Source of the DNA: Lachnospira sp. UBA4346
GTDB taxonomy: Bacteria > Bacillota > Clostridia > Lachnospirales > Lachnospiraceae
DNA length: 64,000 bases
Direction of reading: 5' to 3'
NCBI GenBank assembly: GCA_002394205.1
Contig: DGTC01000060.1
Location: 1-64,000 of the forward strand
In this document: positions 8,838 through 17,689 of the stretch, piece by piece
Position numbering within the stretch: position 1 is the first letter of the stretch
Layout of the letters: each line of letters starts with the position of its first letter
The notes under the pieces: generated by a model
The model's input: only the letters and a program-made list of their open reading frames with translations
Told to the model about the DNA's origin: nothing
Databases searched by the model: none
Position numbers and translations under genes: made by a program

Positions 8838-9818
8838 TTATATAGAATCATTTAAAATCAATTCAAATCCCAATTTTATCGATTTGTTCGGAATTTCAGG
8901 ATTTTGTAGTTTCTCTAAGAGCATTTTCGTGCCTTCAACGCCACATTCATGATAATAGAAATGAATCGTCGTAAGACTAGGCTGAAGAATAGACGATACA
9001 CGACTATCCCCAAACCCGGCGACAGCAATTTGCGTTGGGATTAAAATTCCCTGTTCGTTTAAATATTTAATGACACCAAGTGCGACTGTATCTGTCGCAC
9101 AAAGAATTGCATCTAATTCAGGGTGTCGTTCTAATAGAAGTGGTGCGTGTTCATATCCATTTTCCATATAAAAAGAGCCTGTTATAACCATATCTTCAGG
9201 TACAGCAAGATGATGTGCTCTCATCGTGTCAAGAAAGCCTTGTTGCCGTAAAACACCAACAGCGGTATCGTTTTTTGAGACACCGATATATCCAATGTTG
9301 TGATACCCTTTTTTAATCAGTTGCTCAGTCATACATACGGCTGCGTGATAGTCATCATGATAGATACAGGAAGGTGCAGACACGAATTGTCCTAGTATGA
9401 CAACAGGGATGTCTAGTTCCTGAATGTTTTTTAGTTTCGCATCGTCTAGGGATGTTCCAAGTAAAATAATACCATCGACCATATTTTGTCGAAACGTATT
9501 GATATAATCGAGTTCTTTTTCCGGCTGATTCTCGGTATTTGCTAATAGCATTTGATAGCCGGAGGCACTGAGAACCTCACTGATTCCAGAGACGATTTGT
9601 GAGATCGAATCAGAATCAATCTTTGGAATGATAACACCGATGATTTTGGTTCGTTTGGTTCGCAAGGTTTGTGCCTGTGAAGAAGGCATATATCCGGTTT
9701 CCGCAATCACTTTTGCAATGATTTCTCGTTTTTCGTTGCTTAAATAACCGTTATTTAAATATCTTGATACTGCAGCACGAGATACGCCTGCCATTTTTGC
9801 AATTTCACTAATATTCAT
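8838..9818 (-). CDS. scrR: LacI-family sucrose repressor
   Basis: 326 aa. The N-terminal HTH (NISEIAKMAGVSRAAVSRYLNNG) is followed by a periplasmic-binding-protein-like sugar domain from about residue 60. It lies upstream of fructokinase and divergent from the sucrose transporter gene. Two dyads of LacI type, at 9840-9853 and 10005-10018, lie in the shared intergenic region, one beside its own start. Autoregulation and repression of the transport and hydrolysis operon, relieved by a sucrose-derived sugar, is the expected mode for the family. Confidence 0.87.
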   Translation of the reverse strand: MNISEIAKMAGVSRAAVSRYLNNGYLSNEKREIIAKVIAETGYMPSSQAQTLRTKRTKIIGVIIPKIDSDSISQIVSGISEVLSASGYQMLLANTENQPEKELDYINTFRQNMVDGIILLGTSLDDAKLKNIQELDIPVVILGQFVSAPSCIYHDDYHAAVCMTEQLIKKGYHNIGYIGVSKNDTAVGVLRQQGFLDTMRAHHLAVPEDMVITGSFYMENGYEHAPLLLERHPELDAILCATDTVALGVIKYLNEQGILIPTQIAVAGFGDSRVSSILQPSLTTIHFYYHECGVEGTKMLLEKLQNPEIPNKSIKLGFELILNDSI

Positions 9819-9839
9819 ATTGTTACGTCCTTTGTGTTA

Positions 9840-9853
9840 TGAAATTGATTTCA
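9840..9853. promoter_or_regulatory. LacI-type operator near the scrR start
   Basis: TGAAATTGATTTCA is a 14-bp near-palindrome of the LacI/ScrR operator type. It lies about 20 bp upstream of the scrR start codon, fitting autoregulation, and resembles the second dyad at 10005-10018. Confidence 0.75.
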
Positions 9854-9961
9854 TAAATAGTTTAAAATATTTGGAATAGAAACACAATGATTTTATATTA
9901 CAAAACATATAATTGTGAAAAATGCACAAATAATAATTGAAAAAATCTAGCTTATTGACAA

Positions 9962-10018
9962 TTTACACTGCGAACAGTTCTCTATATAATGAAATTAAAG
10001 AAACTGAAACCGATTTCA
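9962..10018 (+). promoter_or_regulatory. scrA promoter with overlapping LacI operator
   Basis: TTTACA (9962-9967), 17-bp spacer, TATAAT (9985-9990), then TGAAACCGATTTCA (10005-10018) about 8-20 nt past the predicted start of transcription. A bound repressor there would block the promoter. RBS AAGGAGG follows at about 10038. Confidence 0.78.
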
Positions 10019-10051
10019 CACATGTAAAATATTTTTAAGGAGGAAAGGTGT

Positions 10052-11917
10052 ATGGATTACAAAGTATGTGCAACAGCCATCTTAAAAGAGATTGGTGGCA
10101 AAGAAAATTTAATCTCAGCAGCACATTGTGCAACAAGACTGCGATTGGTCATTGCAGACAACAAGAAAGCAAATGTAAAGGCATTGGAGCAGATTGACGG
10201 GGTAAAAGGTGTCTTTGATGCGTCCGGACAGTTACAGATTATTATAGGAACGGGAACTGTGAATAAAGTGTATGATGAATTTATTCAGATTGCAGGCGTA
10301 TCCGCAGCGTCCAAAGAAGAAGTGAAGCAGGCGGCAGCAAGCAAAGCAGTCTGGTGGAAGCGTGCAATTAAGACATTGGGAGATATTTTTGTACCGATTA
10401 TTCCGGCAATCGTTGCGACAGGTCTGTTAAATGGATTGCTTGGCGGTCTTGTTCAGGTATGGCCGGGAATGGCAGATTCTTCCATTTATACATTGTTAAA
10501 TCTGTTCTCAAACACGGCGTTGACATTTTTACCAATCTTAATTGCAATTAGTGCAGCAAAGATTTTTGGCGGAAATATTTATCTGGGCGCGGTTATTGGT
10601 ATGATTATGATTCATCCAAGTCTGGTGAATGCATGGACCGTTGCGTCTGGAGCAGAGACAACAACACTGTTTAGCTGGTTTGGCGCATGGAATATTGCAA
10701 ATGTCGGTTATCAGGGACATGTTATTCCTGTAATTTTATCCGTATGGTTGATGTGTGTCGTTGAAAAATGGCTGCACAAGAGAGTACCAGAGGTTGTCGA
10801 TCTTTTTGTTACACCGTTGTGTTCGGTACTCGTAGCGGGATTTTTCTCATTAACGCTCATTGGACCAGTGTTTGCACAGGTTGAGAGTTGGGTATTGTCA
10901 GGCGCACAGGCGTTGATTGCCATTCCATTTGGAATCGGTGCATTTATTATGGGTGGTGTCTATGCACCAACGGTTGTTGCAGGTGTGCATCATATGTACA
11001 ATGCCATTGAAATGATGATGTTAGCAGATAATGGAATGAATACATGGATGCCAATTGCAACAGCAGCAAATGTAGCACAGGGTGCTGCGGCACTTGCGGT
11101 TGCAGCAAAAACAAGAAATAGTAAGATTCGTTCATTGGCATTTCCGGCATCTTTATCAGCATTTATGGGAATTACGGAACCAGCCGTGTTTGGTGTAAAT
11201 GTGCGTTACGGAAAACCATTTGTAGGTGGTATGATTGGTGGTGCCGTTGGTGCATGTGTAGCAGCAATTATGGGTGTCTATGCAACGGCAAATGGTGTTA
11301 CAGGTCTGTTTGGATTCTTGATTACAACAAATTGTTTTGTAGGGTATCTTTTAACATTTATCGTATCATTTGCAGCCGCTTTTGCATGTACATGGGTATT
11401 GTATAAAGATGAGCGTACAGAAGAAGCGGAACAGACACCAACACCAGTTGTTGCTGCAACAGAAAAAAATACAGTATACACACCAATCAAGGGTGAGGTT
11501 ATTGCATTGTCTGAGGTGCCTGATGATACTTTTGCAGCAGGTGTCCTTGGAGAAGGTGTTGGTATTATTCCACAGGATGAATATGTATATGCACCATTTG
11601 ATGGAGAAGTGGAAATGGTATTTGATACAAAACATGCAATCGGTTTAAAGAGTGTAGACGGTGTAGAAGTATTGATTCATGTGGGCTTAAATACAGTCGA
11701 ATTAAATGGAGAACCATTTGAAGTATATGTATCTGACCATCAGGCGATTAAAGCTGGTGAACGCTTATTAAGATTTGATAAAAAGGCAATTGAAGCTGCA
11801 GGTTATAATATGACAACACCGGTCATTGTTACGAATACAGCAGATTACAGCAAAGTTGCTGTTGTAAAGACGGGGACAAGTGATGTCGGAGAGCGTATCG
11901 TTACAGTGGAAGCATAG
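10052..11917 (+). CDS. scrA: Sucrose-type PTS transporter, EIIBCA
   Basis: 621 aa single-chain PTS permease of the glucose-glucoside superfamily. The EIIB domain (1-85) has the phosphorylated cysteine C26 in AAHCATRLRL. The EIIC membrane domain spans about 105-455. The EIIA domain (about 475-621) carries H528 (TKHAIGLKS) and the phospho-histidine H543 (VLIHVGLNTV). It imports and phosphorylates sucrose to sucrose-6-phosphate. The next gene encodes the matching GH32 hydrolase, which argues for sucrose rather than a beta-glucoside or trehalose. Confidence 0.88.
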   Translation: MDYKVCATAILKEIGGKENLISAAHCATRLRLVIADNKKANVKALEQIDGVKGVFDASGQLQIIIGTGTVNKVYDEFIQIAGVSAASKEEVKQAAASKAVWWKRAIKTLGDIFVPIIPAIVATGLLNGLLGGLVQVWPGMADSSIYTLLNLFSNTALTFLPILIAISAAKIFGGNIYLGAVIGMIMIHPSLVNAWTVASGAETTTLFSWFGAWNIANVGYQGHVIPVILSVWLMCVVEKWLHKRVPEVVDLFVTPLCSVLVAGFFSLTLIGPVFAQVESWVLSGAQALIAIPFGIGAFIMGGVYAPTVVAGVHHMYNAIEMMMLADNGMNTWMPIATAANVAQGAAALAVAAKTRNSKIRSLAFPASLSAFMGITEPAVFGVNVRYGKPFVGGMIGGAVGACVAAIMGVYATANGVTGLFGFLITTNCFVGYLLTFIVSFAAAFACTWVLYKDERTEEAEQTPTPVVAATEKNTVYTPIKGEVIALSEVPDDTFAAGVLGEGVGIIPQDEYVYAPFDGEVEMVFDTKHAIGLKSVDGVEVLIHVGLNTVELNGEPFEVYVSDHQAIKAGERLLRFDKKAIEAAGYNMTTPVIVTNTADYSKVAVVKTGTSDVGERIVTVEA

Positions 11918-11945
11918 GAAATCCCATATGTAAGGAGATGAGCTG

Positions 11946-13403
11946 ATGGAAAGGATAAAACAGGTAGAAGAAAGTAAAAAGGCAGGAAATAATGACAAGT
12001 TAGAAAGAATCGAAAATCGGGCAGCGTTTCACTTAACCCCTCCGACAGGGTGGTTAAATGATCCCAATGGTTTATGCCAGATTGGTGGTGTGCATCATAT
12101 CTTTTTTCAGTACACACCGGATAATCCGAAGGGCGGAAATAAGAGTTGGGGACATTTTGAAACGAGAGATTTTGTTCATTATCAGTTTACGGGAATTCTG
12201 CTGGAACCGGATACGAAGTGGGATAGTCATGGTGTATATTCCGGATGCGCACTGGTTGAAGAAGATGAAATATTTCTGTATTATACAGGAAATGTAAAGC
12301 ATACAGGAGACTATGATTATATCTATCAGGGGCGCGAAGGCAATACAATTCTTGTGACAAGCAAGGATGCGAAGACACATACGCCCAAGGAACTGCTCTT
12401 AACAAATGCAGATTATCCACAGAAGCTATCCTGTCATGTCAGAGATCCGAAGGTGGTAAAAGTCAATGATACATATTATATGATTCTGGGTGCAAGAAGT
12501 CAGGAAGATACCGGTTTGGCATTGTTGTATACATCAAAGGATAAAAAAAACTGGAAATTTTATCATACCATTTCCAAAGAGCATTTTGGATATATGTGGG
12601 AATGTCCGGATATTATTGAACTTTCAGACAGGCAATTTTTGTCCATATCACCACAAGGTTTAGAAGCGCAGGAATTTCAGTATCAGAATGTCTATCAGTC
12701 CGGATATTTTACGGTAGATGGGAATTTATTTGAAAATAATTATCAATTGGCAGCATTTACAGAATGGGATATGGGATTTGATTTCTATGCGCCACAGACG
12801 TATGTGGATGAAGCCGGAAGAAGAATTCTGATTGGCTGGATGGGAATGCCGGATGCTGAGTATGGTCATGATCCGAGTGTGGATGTTGGCTGGCAGCATA
12901 TGCTGACGATGCCGAGAGAACTAACCATTGATGTAAAGACAGGTAAGCTAAGGCAGAATCCTATCGCAGAAATACAACAGCTTCGGGAACACATTATATA
13001 TGAAGCAAATGACATTTCGGACGGATATGACAGTCAGGAACTTCCAGAGACATATGCATTATGGATGGAGAAAAGTGATGCACGAGATTTTGAACTGGTA
13101 ATGAAAGAACATCTGCATCTTGTATACAACAGTCAGTGTAAGACAATAGAACTTCAATTTGACAATGATATGGGTGCAGGAAGGACAAGCAGAAAGTTAC
13201 AATTTTCTGAAGGAGAGCATTTGCAGAACCTTCAAGTTTATGTAGATATGCATTGTGTCGAAATCTTTGTCAATGACGGGGATTATGTATTTACAACGAA
13301 GTATTTTGCAAAAAATAGAAATAGTTGTCTTAAGGTAGAGGGACAATGTAAAAAGACGCAGATATATTCCATGAAACATTTTGAAATAGAGATGCCAGAA
13401 TAG
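11946..13403 (+). CDS. scrB: Sucrose-6-phosphate hydrolase (GH32)
   Basis: 485 aa GH32 enzyme with a five-bladed propeller and a C-terminal beta-sandwich. The nucleophile is D39 in GWLNDPNG, the transition-state stabiliser is in VRDPKV, and the acid/base is E219 in WECPDI. There is no signal peptide, so it acts in the cytoplasm, splitting sucrose-6-phosphate into glucose-6-phosphate and fructose. It follows scrA by 28 nt with AAGGAGATG before ATG 11946, clearly co-transcribed. Confidence 0.9.
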   Translation: MERIKQVEESKKAGNNDKLERIENRAAFHLTPPTGWLNDPNGLCQIGGVHHIFFQYTPDNPKGGNKSWGHFETRDFVHYQFTGILLEPDTKWDSHGVYSGCALVEEDEIFLYYTGNVKHTGDYDYIYQGREGNTILVTSKDAKTHTPKELLLTNADYPQKLSCHVRDPKVVKVNDTYYMILGARSQEDTGLALLYTSKDKKNWKFYHTISKEHFGYMWECPDIIELSDRQFLSISPQGLEAQEFQYQNVYQSGYFTVDGNLFENNYQLAAFTEWDMGFDFYAPQTYVDEAGRRILIGWMGMPDAEYGHDPSVDVGWQHMLTMPRELTIDVKTGKLRQNPIAEIQQLREHIIYEANDISDGYDSQELPETYALWMEKSDARDFELVMKEHLHLVYNSQCKTIELQFDNDMGAGRTSRKLQFSEGEHLQNLQVYVDMHCVEIFVNDGDYVFTTKYFAKNRNSCLKVEGQCKKTQIYSMKHFEIEMPE

Positions 13404-13423
13404 AAATAATTAGGAAAATCCAT

Positions 13424-13466
13424 AAAAAACAGAAGCACAGAGTTTTTATCTGGCTTCTGTTTTTTG
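13424..13466 (+). terminator. Intrinsic terminator of the sucrose operon
   Basis: The 12-bp stem AAAAACAGAAGC (13425-13436) with 13453-13464 is followed by a T run. It lies about 20 nt after the scrB stop. Confidence 0.85.
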
Positions 13467-13514
13467 ACACCAGAATTTTTATAGGAAATTCTAACCAAAC
13501 GGACGGTCAAGAGC

Positions 13515-13676
13515 CATTCATTATTGACAAACATGCTTCATTTCCTGCTCGCTTCCTCGCGCTTATTGTTGCCAGTCGCTGGGCCTCGGGGCAAGCCCCT
13601 CAAACAGTTCGCTTTGTGGCAACGCGACTCGAAAGCTCCCAACGGAAGCCTCGCAACTGTTTGTCAACAATGAATG
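13515..13676. repeat. Large intergenic palindrome with GC-rich core
   Basis: The 19-bp outer arms (13515-13533 and 13658-13676; core TTGACAAACA/TGTTTGTCAA) match with one mismatch. Inside lie a GGGGC-AA-GCCCC hairpin (13588-13599) and a TTGCCA/TGGCAA pair. The core is much richer in G+C than the flanks. The 13404-14246 stretch holds no convincing gene. CGGACGG just left of the element (13500-13506) resembles, in reverse, the CGTCCG at the window start. Confidence 0.65.
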
Positions 13677-14014
13677 TCTCTTTCCCTGTATATCTTAAGA
13701 TTTACAAATCTAATCCGTAAATGTCGGACTATAAACAGCCATAACAATCAATGTCCATTGGAATCATTATCACGATGTTCCTAATAAATTATAGCTTCAA
13801 TTTAAATTGTTAAATCTTTTACCGTTGTACATTCGATTAAAAACAAATACTTTCCGAACACAGACGTATACTAAAAAATACACGAATAAAATGACACTCA
13901 ACAAACGAACAATTAAAAAGAAAAATTCATATCCGTTCGAATCGCAGTCAATCACATTTGTTAAAAATACCCATCCGGAATTCCAACAACCTGCCGTCCA
14001 CACCCACGCCCAAA

Positions 14015-14222
14015 GGTTTGTGGCGATGCCGAAAGTAGCTATGCACTGGAGAATACCCTGCCTAAGTGAAACTCAGCATATCGGAAAAATAATTTATTTT
14101 GAAAAGCGCACTGTTTGAGCCGTAGGCGAGTTTGCGTTTTCAAAATAAATTTATCTTTTTCGATATGCGTCCGTTCATCACGAATTCCCGTCCATCTATC
14201 AGGCAGAGTACATCCACAAACC
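14015..14222. repeat. MITE-like palindromic element with terminal inverted repeats
   Basis: A 208-bp imperfect palindrome. The ends are GGTTTGTGG (14015-14023) and CCACAAACC (14214-14222). Inner matching blocks are CTGCCT/AGGCAG and a 29-32 nt arm (14076-14105 with 14137-14168) around GCATATCG and ATTTATTTTGAAAA. The right portion, 14155-14226, is a close copy of 53427-53497. It carries no open reading frame and lies just past the 3' end of the dehydrogenase gene. A non-autonomous mobile element is the simplest reading. Confidence 0.6.
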
Positions 14223-14246
14223 GAAATTTGTTAGTCAGATTTTCAT

Positions 14247-15032
14247 TTATACGCAAGTATAACCACCATCAACGGCAACAATCTGACCTGTTACATAGCT
14301 GGATTCTTCAGCACCGAGGAAGATTGCAGCAGAATTTAATTCACCTGGCTGACCGTAACGCTTCATTGGAACAGAATTATTAGCAAATGTCTGGAAGAAT
14401 TCGCTGTCAAGTGTCTCTGTTGTAAGTTCTGTGTAGAAGTAACCAGGGCAAATTGCATTGACAGTAACGCCGGTTGTTGCAAGTTCAGCAGCAGCACCCT
14501 TTGTAAAGTTGACAACAGCACCCTTTGTTGTATGGTAAGCGATAGTAGGAAGTGCTGTATTACCAACAAGACCATAGATTGAAGCAATGTTGATTACACG
14601 TCCGTAAGACTGCTTCTTATCAGCAATCTGCTTCTGCATATATTTTACAACAGCCTGTGTCATAGAGAATACAGATGTTAAATCCAAATCTAATGTGAAA
14701 TCCCAATCTTCTCTCTTGTAATCAACAAGTGGAGTACCTGTTCCCTTTTCACCACCGGCATCATTGACAATAACTTCACAATGACCAAATACTTCATCAA
14801 TCTTTGCGATGGCAGCTGCGATAGAGTCAGCCTTTGTGACATCACATGCAACAGGAAGAACTTCTACGCCGTACTTTTCCTTCCATTCTTTTGCACTTGC
14901 TTCTAATCTTTCTACACGTCTTGCAAGAAGAACGAGATTTGCGCCACACTGTGCAAATCCTTCTGCCATCTGCTTTCCAAGTCCTGAAGATGCTCCTGTA
15001 ATTGCTACAACTTTTCCTGAATAATCAAACAT
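14247..15032 (-). CDS. Short-chain dehydrogenase/reductase
   Basis: 261 aa SDR of the classical type. The cofactor motif is TGASSGLGKQ, the NNAG motif is changed to NDAGG, and the catalytic Ser-Tyr-Lys set reads NIASIYG then YHTTKGAVVNF. The C-terminal PGYFYTELT and VTGQIVAVDGGYT are typical of gluconate 5-dehydrogenase and related sugar or keto-acid reductases. The substrate is not determinable. It is transcribed away from the MocR regulator across a 295-bp gap, so control by that regulator is possible but unproven. Confidence 0.82.
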   Translation of the reverse strand: MFDYSGKVVAITGASSGLGKQMAEGFAQCGANLVLLARRVERLEASAKEWKEKYGVEVLPVACDVTKADSIAAAIAKIDEVFGHCEVIVNDAGGEKGTGTPLVDYKREDWDFTLDLDLTSVFSMTQAVVKYMQKQIADKKQSYGRVINIASIYGLVGNTALPTIAYHTTKGAVVNFTKGAAAELATTGVTVNAICPGYFYTELTTETLDSEFFQTFANNSVPMKRYGQPGELNSAAIFLGAEESSYVTGQIVAVDGGYTCV

Positions 15033-15327
15033 AATTAATACCTCATCTTTCCTAAAATATTCCTAAATAGATTTACAAAATGGAAATGTTCAGAGTGTTC
15101 AAATATCGTATTTGTGTCTCTGAATGATTTCTTCAACATGTGAACCGCTTCATTTCGTGGATTCATTATAACATTCAATTGATACTGTTCAAAGAACCAA
15201 AAATATGTTATTTTAATAGAGTCAGAAAAACCAAAAATATGCAAAAAGTAGTAAAATTATTGATAAATTGATAACAATAGTGACAGATGACAGTTAATTT
15301 AGATAAGGTCAGAGCAAAGGAGCATCT

Positions 15328-16722
15328 ATGATTACATATGATTTGCAAAACAGAAATGGACAGCCAATGTATGAGTATCTTTATGAATGTATTCGTCAGG
15401 ATATTATTCGGGGAGAATTGGTGGCTGGTGAGAAACTTCCGTCGAAACGGGCATTTGCAAACCATCTGAATGTGGGAAATATTACGGTGGAGAAGGCCTA
15501 TGAGCAGTTGTTGGTGGAAGGATATATCCGTTCGGTGGAACGCAGTGGTTATTATGTGGAAAATTTAGAAAAATATTCCAAAGATTTGTTAAATCGCAGA
15601 CAATCGTCCAAAATGCATCAGGAAGAGCCGGAGTATTTTATGGATTTTAAGGCGAATCGAATTAGTCTGACGAAGTTTCCGGTATCGACTTGGAGTAAAT
15701 TGATGAAGGACACGTTAACACTGAAAGAAGACAGCCTATATAAGCCGGTATCTTATAAGGGATTGTATGAATTACGTGTGGCAATAGCCAATTATTTAAA
15801 GCGAAGTCGCGGAATGGAAGTTGATCCGGAGTTGATGATTATTGGAGCAGGAACCGAGTATCTATATGGAAGACTATTTCAGCTTTTGGGCAGAGAATAT
15901 GTATTTGGTATGGAGAATCCCGGGTATGCAAAGATTTCAAAGATTGCGGATATTCATGGCAATCGTTGGGAGCCGATTCCGATTGATGATGGGGGATTGC
16001 GTGTTGATGTATTAGAGGAGAGCGATGCAGATATTGTGCATGTATCACCAGCAAATCAGTTTCCAACCGGTATGGTAATGTCCGTGCGTCGTCGTCTTGA
16101 ATTGTTTGAATGGGCAAATAAAGTCCATAAGCGTTATATTATCGAGGATGATTATGATTGCGAATTTCGTTACAGTGGAAGAATGATTCTTCCGTTGTAT
16201 GCGATTGATGAGGGCGAAAAGGTTATTTATACGAATACATTTTCAAAGACGCTCGTCCCTTCCCTTCGAATCAGCTATATGATTCTGCCAAAAAATCTGA
16301 TGGAACGATTTGAAAAGACGATGAGTTTCTATTCTTGTACGGTGTCGAGTTTCGAGCAGTATACTTTGGCACGTTTTATTGAAGAAGGATATTTTGAGAA
16401 ACATATTATTCGTATGAAAAATTATTATCGAAGAGTACGCAGTCAGGTAATGAAAGTCTTTCAGAATTCGGAATTGTCACAAATCAGTCGAATTGAAGAA
16501 CATAACGCAGGTACGCATTTTCTTATGCATATTCAGACCAATATGGCAAAGCAGGAAATTAAGGAAAAAGCAGCTCGTCAAGAGTTATTGTTAAGTTTCT
16601 ATTCTGATTACAGTTCTAAAGAGGAGACAGAAGATGGATGTACATTAGTAATTAATTATGCAAGTATACAGCCGGAGCAGGTTGAGCATGTCATAGACAG
16701 ATTGTGTGAGATTTTCTTATAG
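15328..16722 (+). CDS. MocR-type regulator (GntR HTH fused to aminotransferase domain)
   Basis: 464 aa. Residues about 10-75 are a GntR-type winged HTH (GEKLPSKRAFANHLNVGNITVEKAYEQL). Residues about 110-460 are a fold type I aminotransferase domain with the PLP lysine in YTNTFSKTLVPSLR. MocR proteins use PLP as a ligand, not for catalysis, and often regulate PLP or amino-acid metabolism genes such as pdxST or gabT. No such genes adjoin it; the divergent neighbour is an SDR. AAAGGAG precedes ATG 15328. A possible terminator, with ggatttt/aaaatcc and ggtgt/acacc pairings, follows at about 16723-16785. Confidence 0.87.
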   Translation: MITYDLQNRNGQPMYEYLYECIRQDIIRGELVAGEKLPSKRAFANHLNVGNITVEKAYEQLLVEGYIRSVERSGYYVENLEKYSKDLLNRRQSSKMHQEEPEYFMDFKANRISLTKFPVSTWSKLMKDTLTLKEDSLYKPVSYKGLYELRVAIANYLKRSRGMEVDPELMIIGAGTEYLYGRLFQLLGREYVFGMENPGYAKISKIADIHGNRWEPIPIDDGGLRVDVLEESDADIVHVSPANQFPTGMVMSVRRRLELFEWANKVHKRYIIEDDYDCEFRYSGRMILPLYAIDEGEKVIYTNTFSKTLVPSLRISYMILPKNLMERFEKTMSFYSCTVSSFEQYTLARFIEEGYFEKHIIRMKNYYRRVRSQVMKVFQNSELSQISRIEEHNAGTHFLMHIQTNMAKQEIKEKAARQELLLSFYSDYSSKEETEDGCTLVINYASIQPEQVEHVIDRLCEIFL

Positions 16723-16856
16723 GGATTTTGGTGTTTAAATTTGTGCAATTTGACACCTTGAAATTTGTATAACTAAAATCCTAACTTTCTTTATTTTATG
16801 CGGCTTGGCGGTATGCCTTGCCACTCTATATGTATCCGTGTCCCTTGTTTTTGTCC

Positions 16857-17189
16857 TTATGAGGTATCTACAAGGAAAATGCCCTCTGTGCGATCCAAAT
16901 GGTAACGCTCATAATAGATACGATTTTTCCTGTAATAGTTCCGCTCATAGAGTTTTCCGTAACGAAATATCTGCTTTCTGTGTTCCTTTTTCGCTTTCTT
17001 TAAGATGTCAGCGAGCGTATCACAAAAATCCACGATACTGACTTTCTTTCGCTTTGTCGGATCAACTTTGGTCTTGTGCCTTGCTCCGTTGTAACGGATA
17101 CTTCTTCGTACTGTTAGATACTGTTCCTCAAAGTTAATGTTACTCGAAGTCAGTCCGCATACCTCTCCAAGTCTAAAACCTGTGTAGTA
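16857..17189 (-). pseudogene. Broken tyrosine recombinase (integrase) fragment
   Basis: The minus strand keeps an open frame of about 110 codons without a start, reading TGFRLGEVCGLTSSNI, then VRRSIRYNG and KRKKVSIVDF, and ending at a TAA at 16857. TGFRLGE is the box I motif of tyrosine recombinases with the first catalytic arginine, and the rest resembles the Tn916-like ICE integrase group. The N-terminal SAM-like domain and the HxxR/tyrosine box are missing. A segment past its 3' end (16841-16879) is partly repeated at 17967-18009, suggesting a rearranged remnant of an integrated element. Confidence 0.7.
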
Positions 17190-17304
17190 CGTTTACGCTA
17201 TATGAATATTTAAAAGGACGATATTTCTATTTAGTGATTATTTTACGAAACGAAATAGAAAAGAATTTCTTGCATATAATACTGTGTAGTGGTATATTAT
17301 AAAT

Positions 17305-17427
17305 AAAGAGAGACATCTGCATGAACAGATGTCTCACAGAAGTTAACGATAGACGGTTAGCCTAATAATTTAATCAATTACAAGAAAGTAACTGCTTAGT
17401 TTACCAGACAGGGCGGTTACTTTTTTG
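17305..17427 (+). ncRNA. Candidate antisense RNA opposite the 33-aa toxin-like gene
   Basis: A plus-strand promoter (TTGCAT 17270-17275, 17-bp spacer, TATATT 17293-17298) is followed about 87 nt later by an intrinsic terminator: stem 17385-17394 with 17414-17423 (one G-U pair) and a T run to 17426. The product would start with a GAGACATCTG/CAGATGTCTC hairpin (17310-17335) and end at the stop codon of the minus-strand small gene, so it is complementary to that mRNA's 3' part. This is the layout of type I antitoxin RNAs. No expression data; the call rests on signals and geometry. Confidence 0.45.
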
Positions 17428-17518
17428 TATGGTAATCTTTACCAAAAGTATATCCTACACTAAAGCAGGTTAAGCCGAAACTTAACACAGCCATAAGGCT
17501 TAAAATATCCATCGGCAT
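17417..17518 (-). CDS. 33-aa hydrophobic peptide, candidate type I toxin
   Basis: The protein is 33 aa: MPMDILSLMAVLSF leads into one membrane-spanning stretch (about residues 4-24), ending in a charged tail GKDYHTKK. A strong AAGGAGGGCG RBS lies just before the ATG at 17518. Size, single helix and basic end are typical of small membrane toxins and of short unannotated clostridial ORFs near mobile elements. A hairpin GAGACATCTG/CAGATGTCTC with a T-rich tail (17335-17310 on this strand) can end its mRNA, overlapping the antisense RNA by about 110 nt. Toxicity is not shown by sequence alone. Confidence 0.5.
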   Translation of the reverse strand: MPMDILSLMAVLSFGLTCFSVGYTFGKDYHTKK

Positions 17519-17631
17519 CGCCCTCCTTTCCACAATACTGGAGTAATCCTTAGGATACCCTGTATCTATGTAAACAGAGGGACTCACTCTGCCCTCTGAA
17601 AAGAGGGCTAACCGTCCACCATCTTTGTGGC

Positions 17632-17686
17632 TTCCAATAATAATGGTAGCATACTTCATTGAAATTTGCTACCATTATTATTGGAA
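17632..17686. repeat. Perfect 20-bp inverted repeat in the toxin leader
   Basis: The arms ttccaataataatggtagca (17632-17651) and 17667-17686 are exact reverse complements with a 15-nt loop. A second small hairpin GCCCTCT-GAAA-AGAGGGC (17591-17608) lies between it and the small gene. In the minus-strand direction both would fold in the 5' leader of the toxin-like mRNA; on the plus strand the large hairpin is followed by a T-rich run and could be a terminator. Confidence 0.6.
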
Positions 17687-17689
17687 TTT

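Noticed and set aside
13930..13960. tRNA-like GTTCGAATC sequence
   Set aside because: No matching acceptor, D or anticodon stems could be drawn around it.
13797..14118. Overlapping open frames on both strands, 68 and 103 codons
   Set aside because: No RBS, low-complexity composition, and they run into a palindromic element; not supported as genes.
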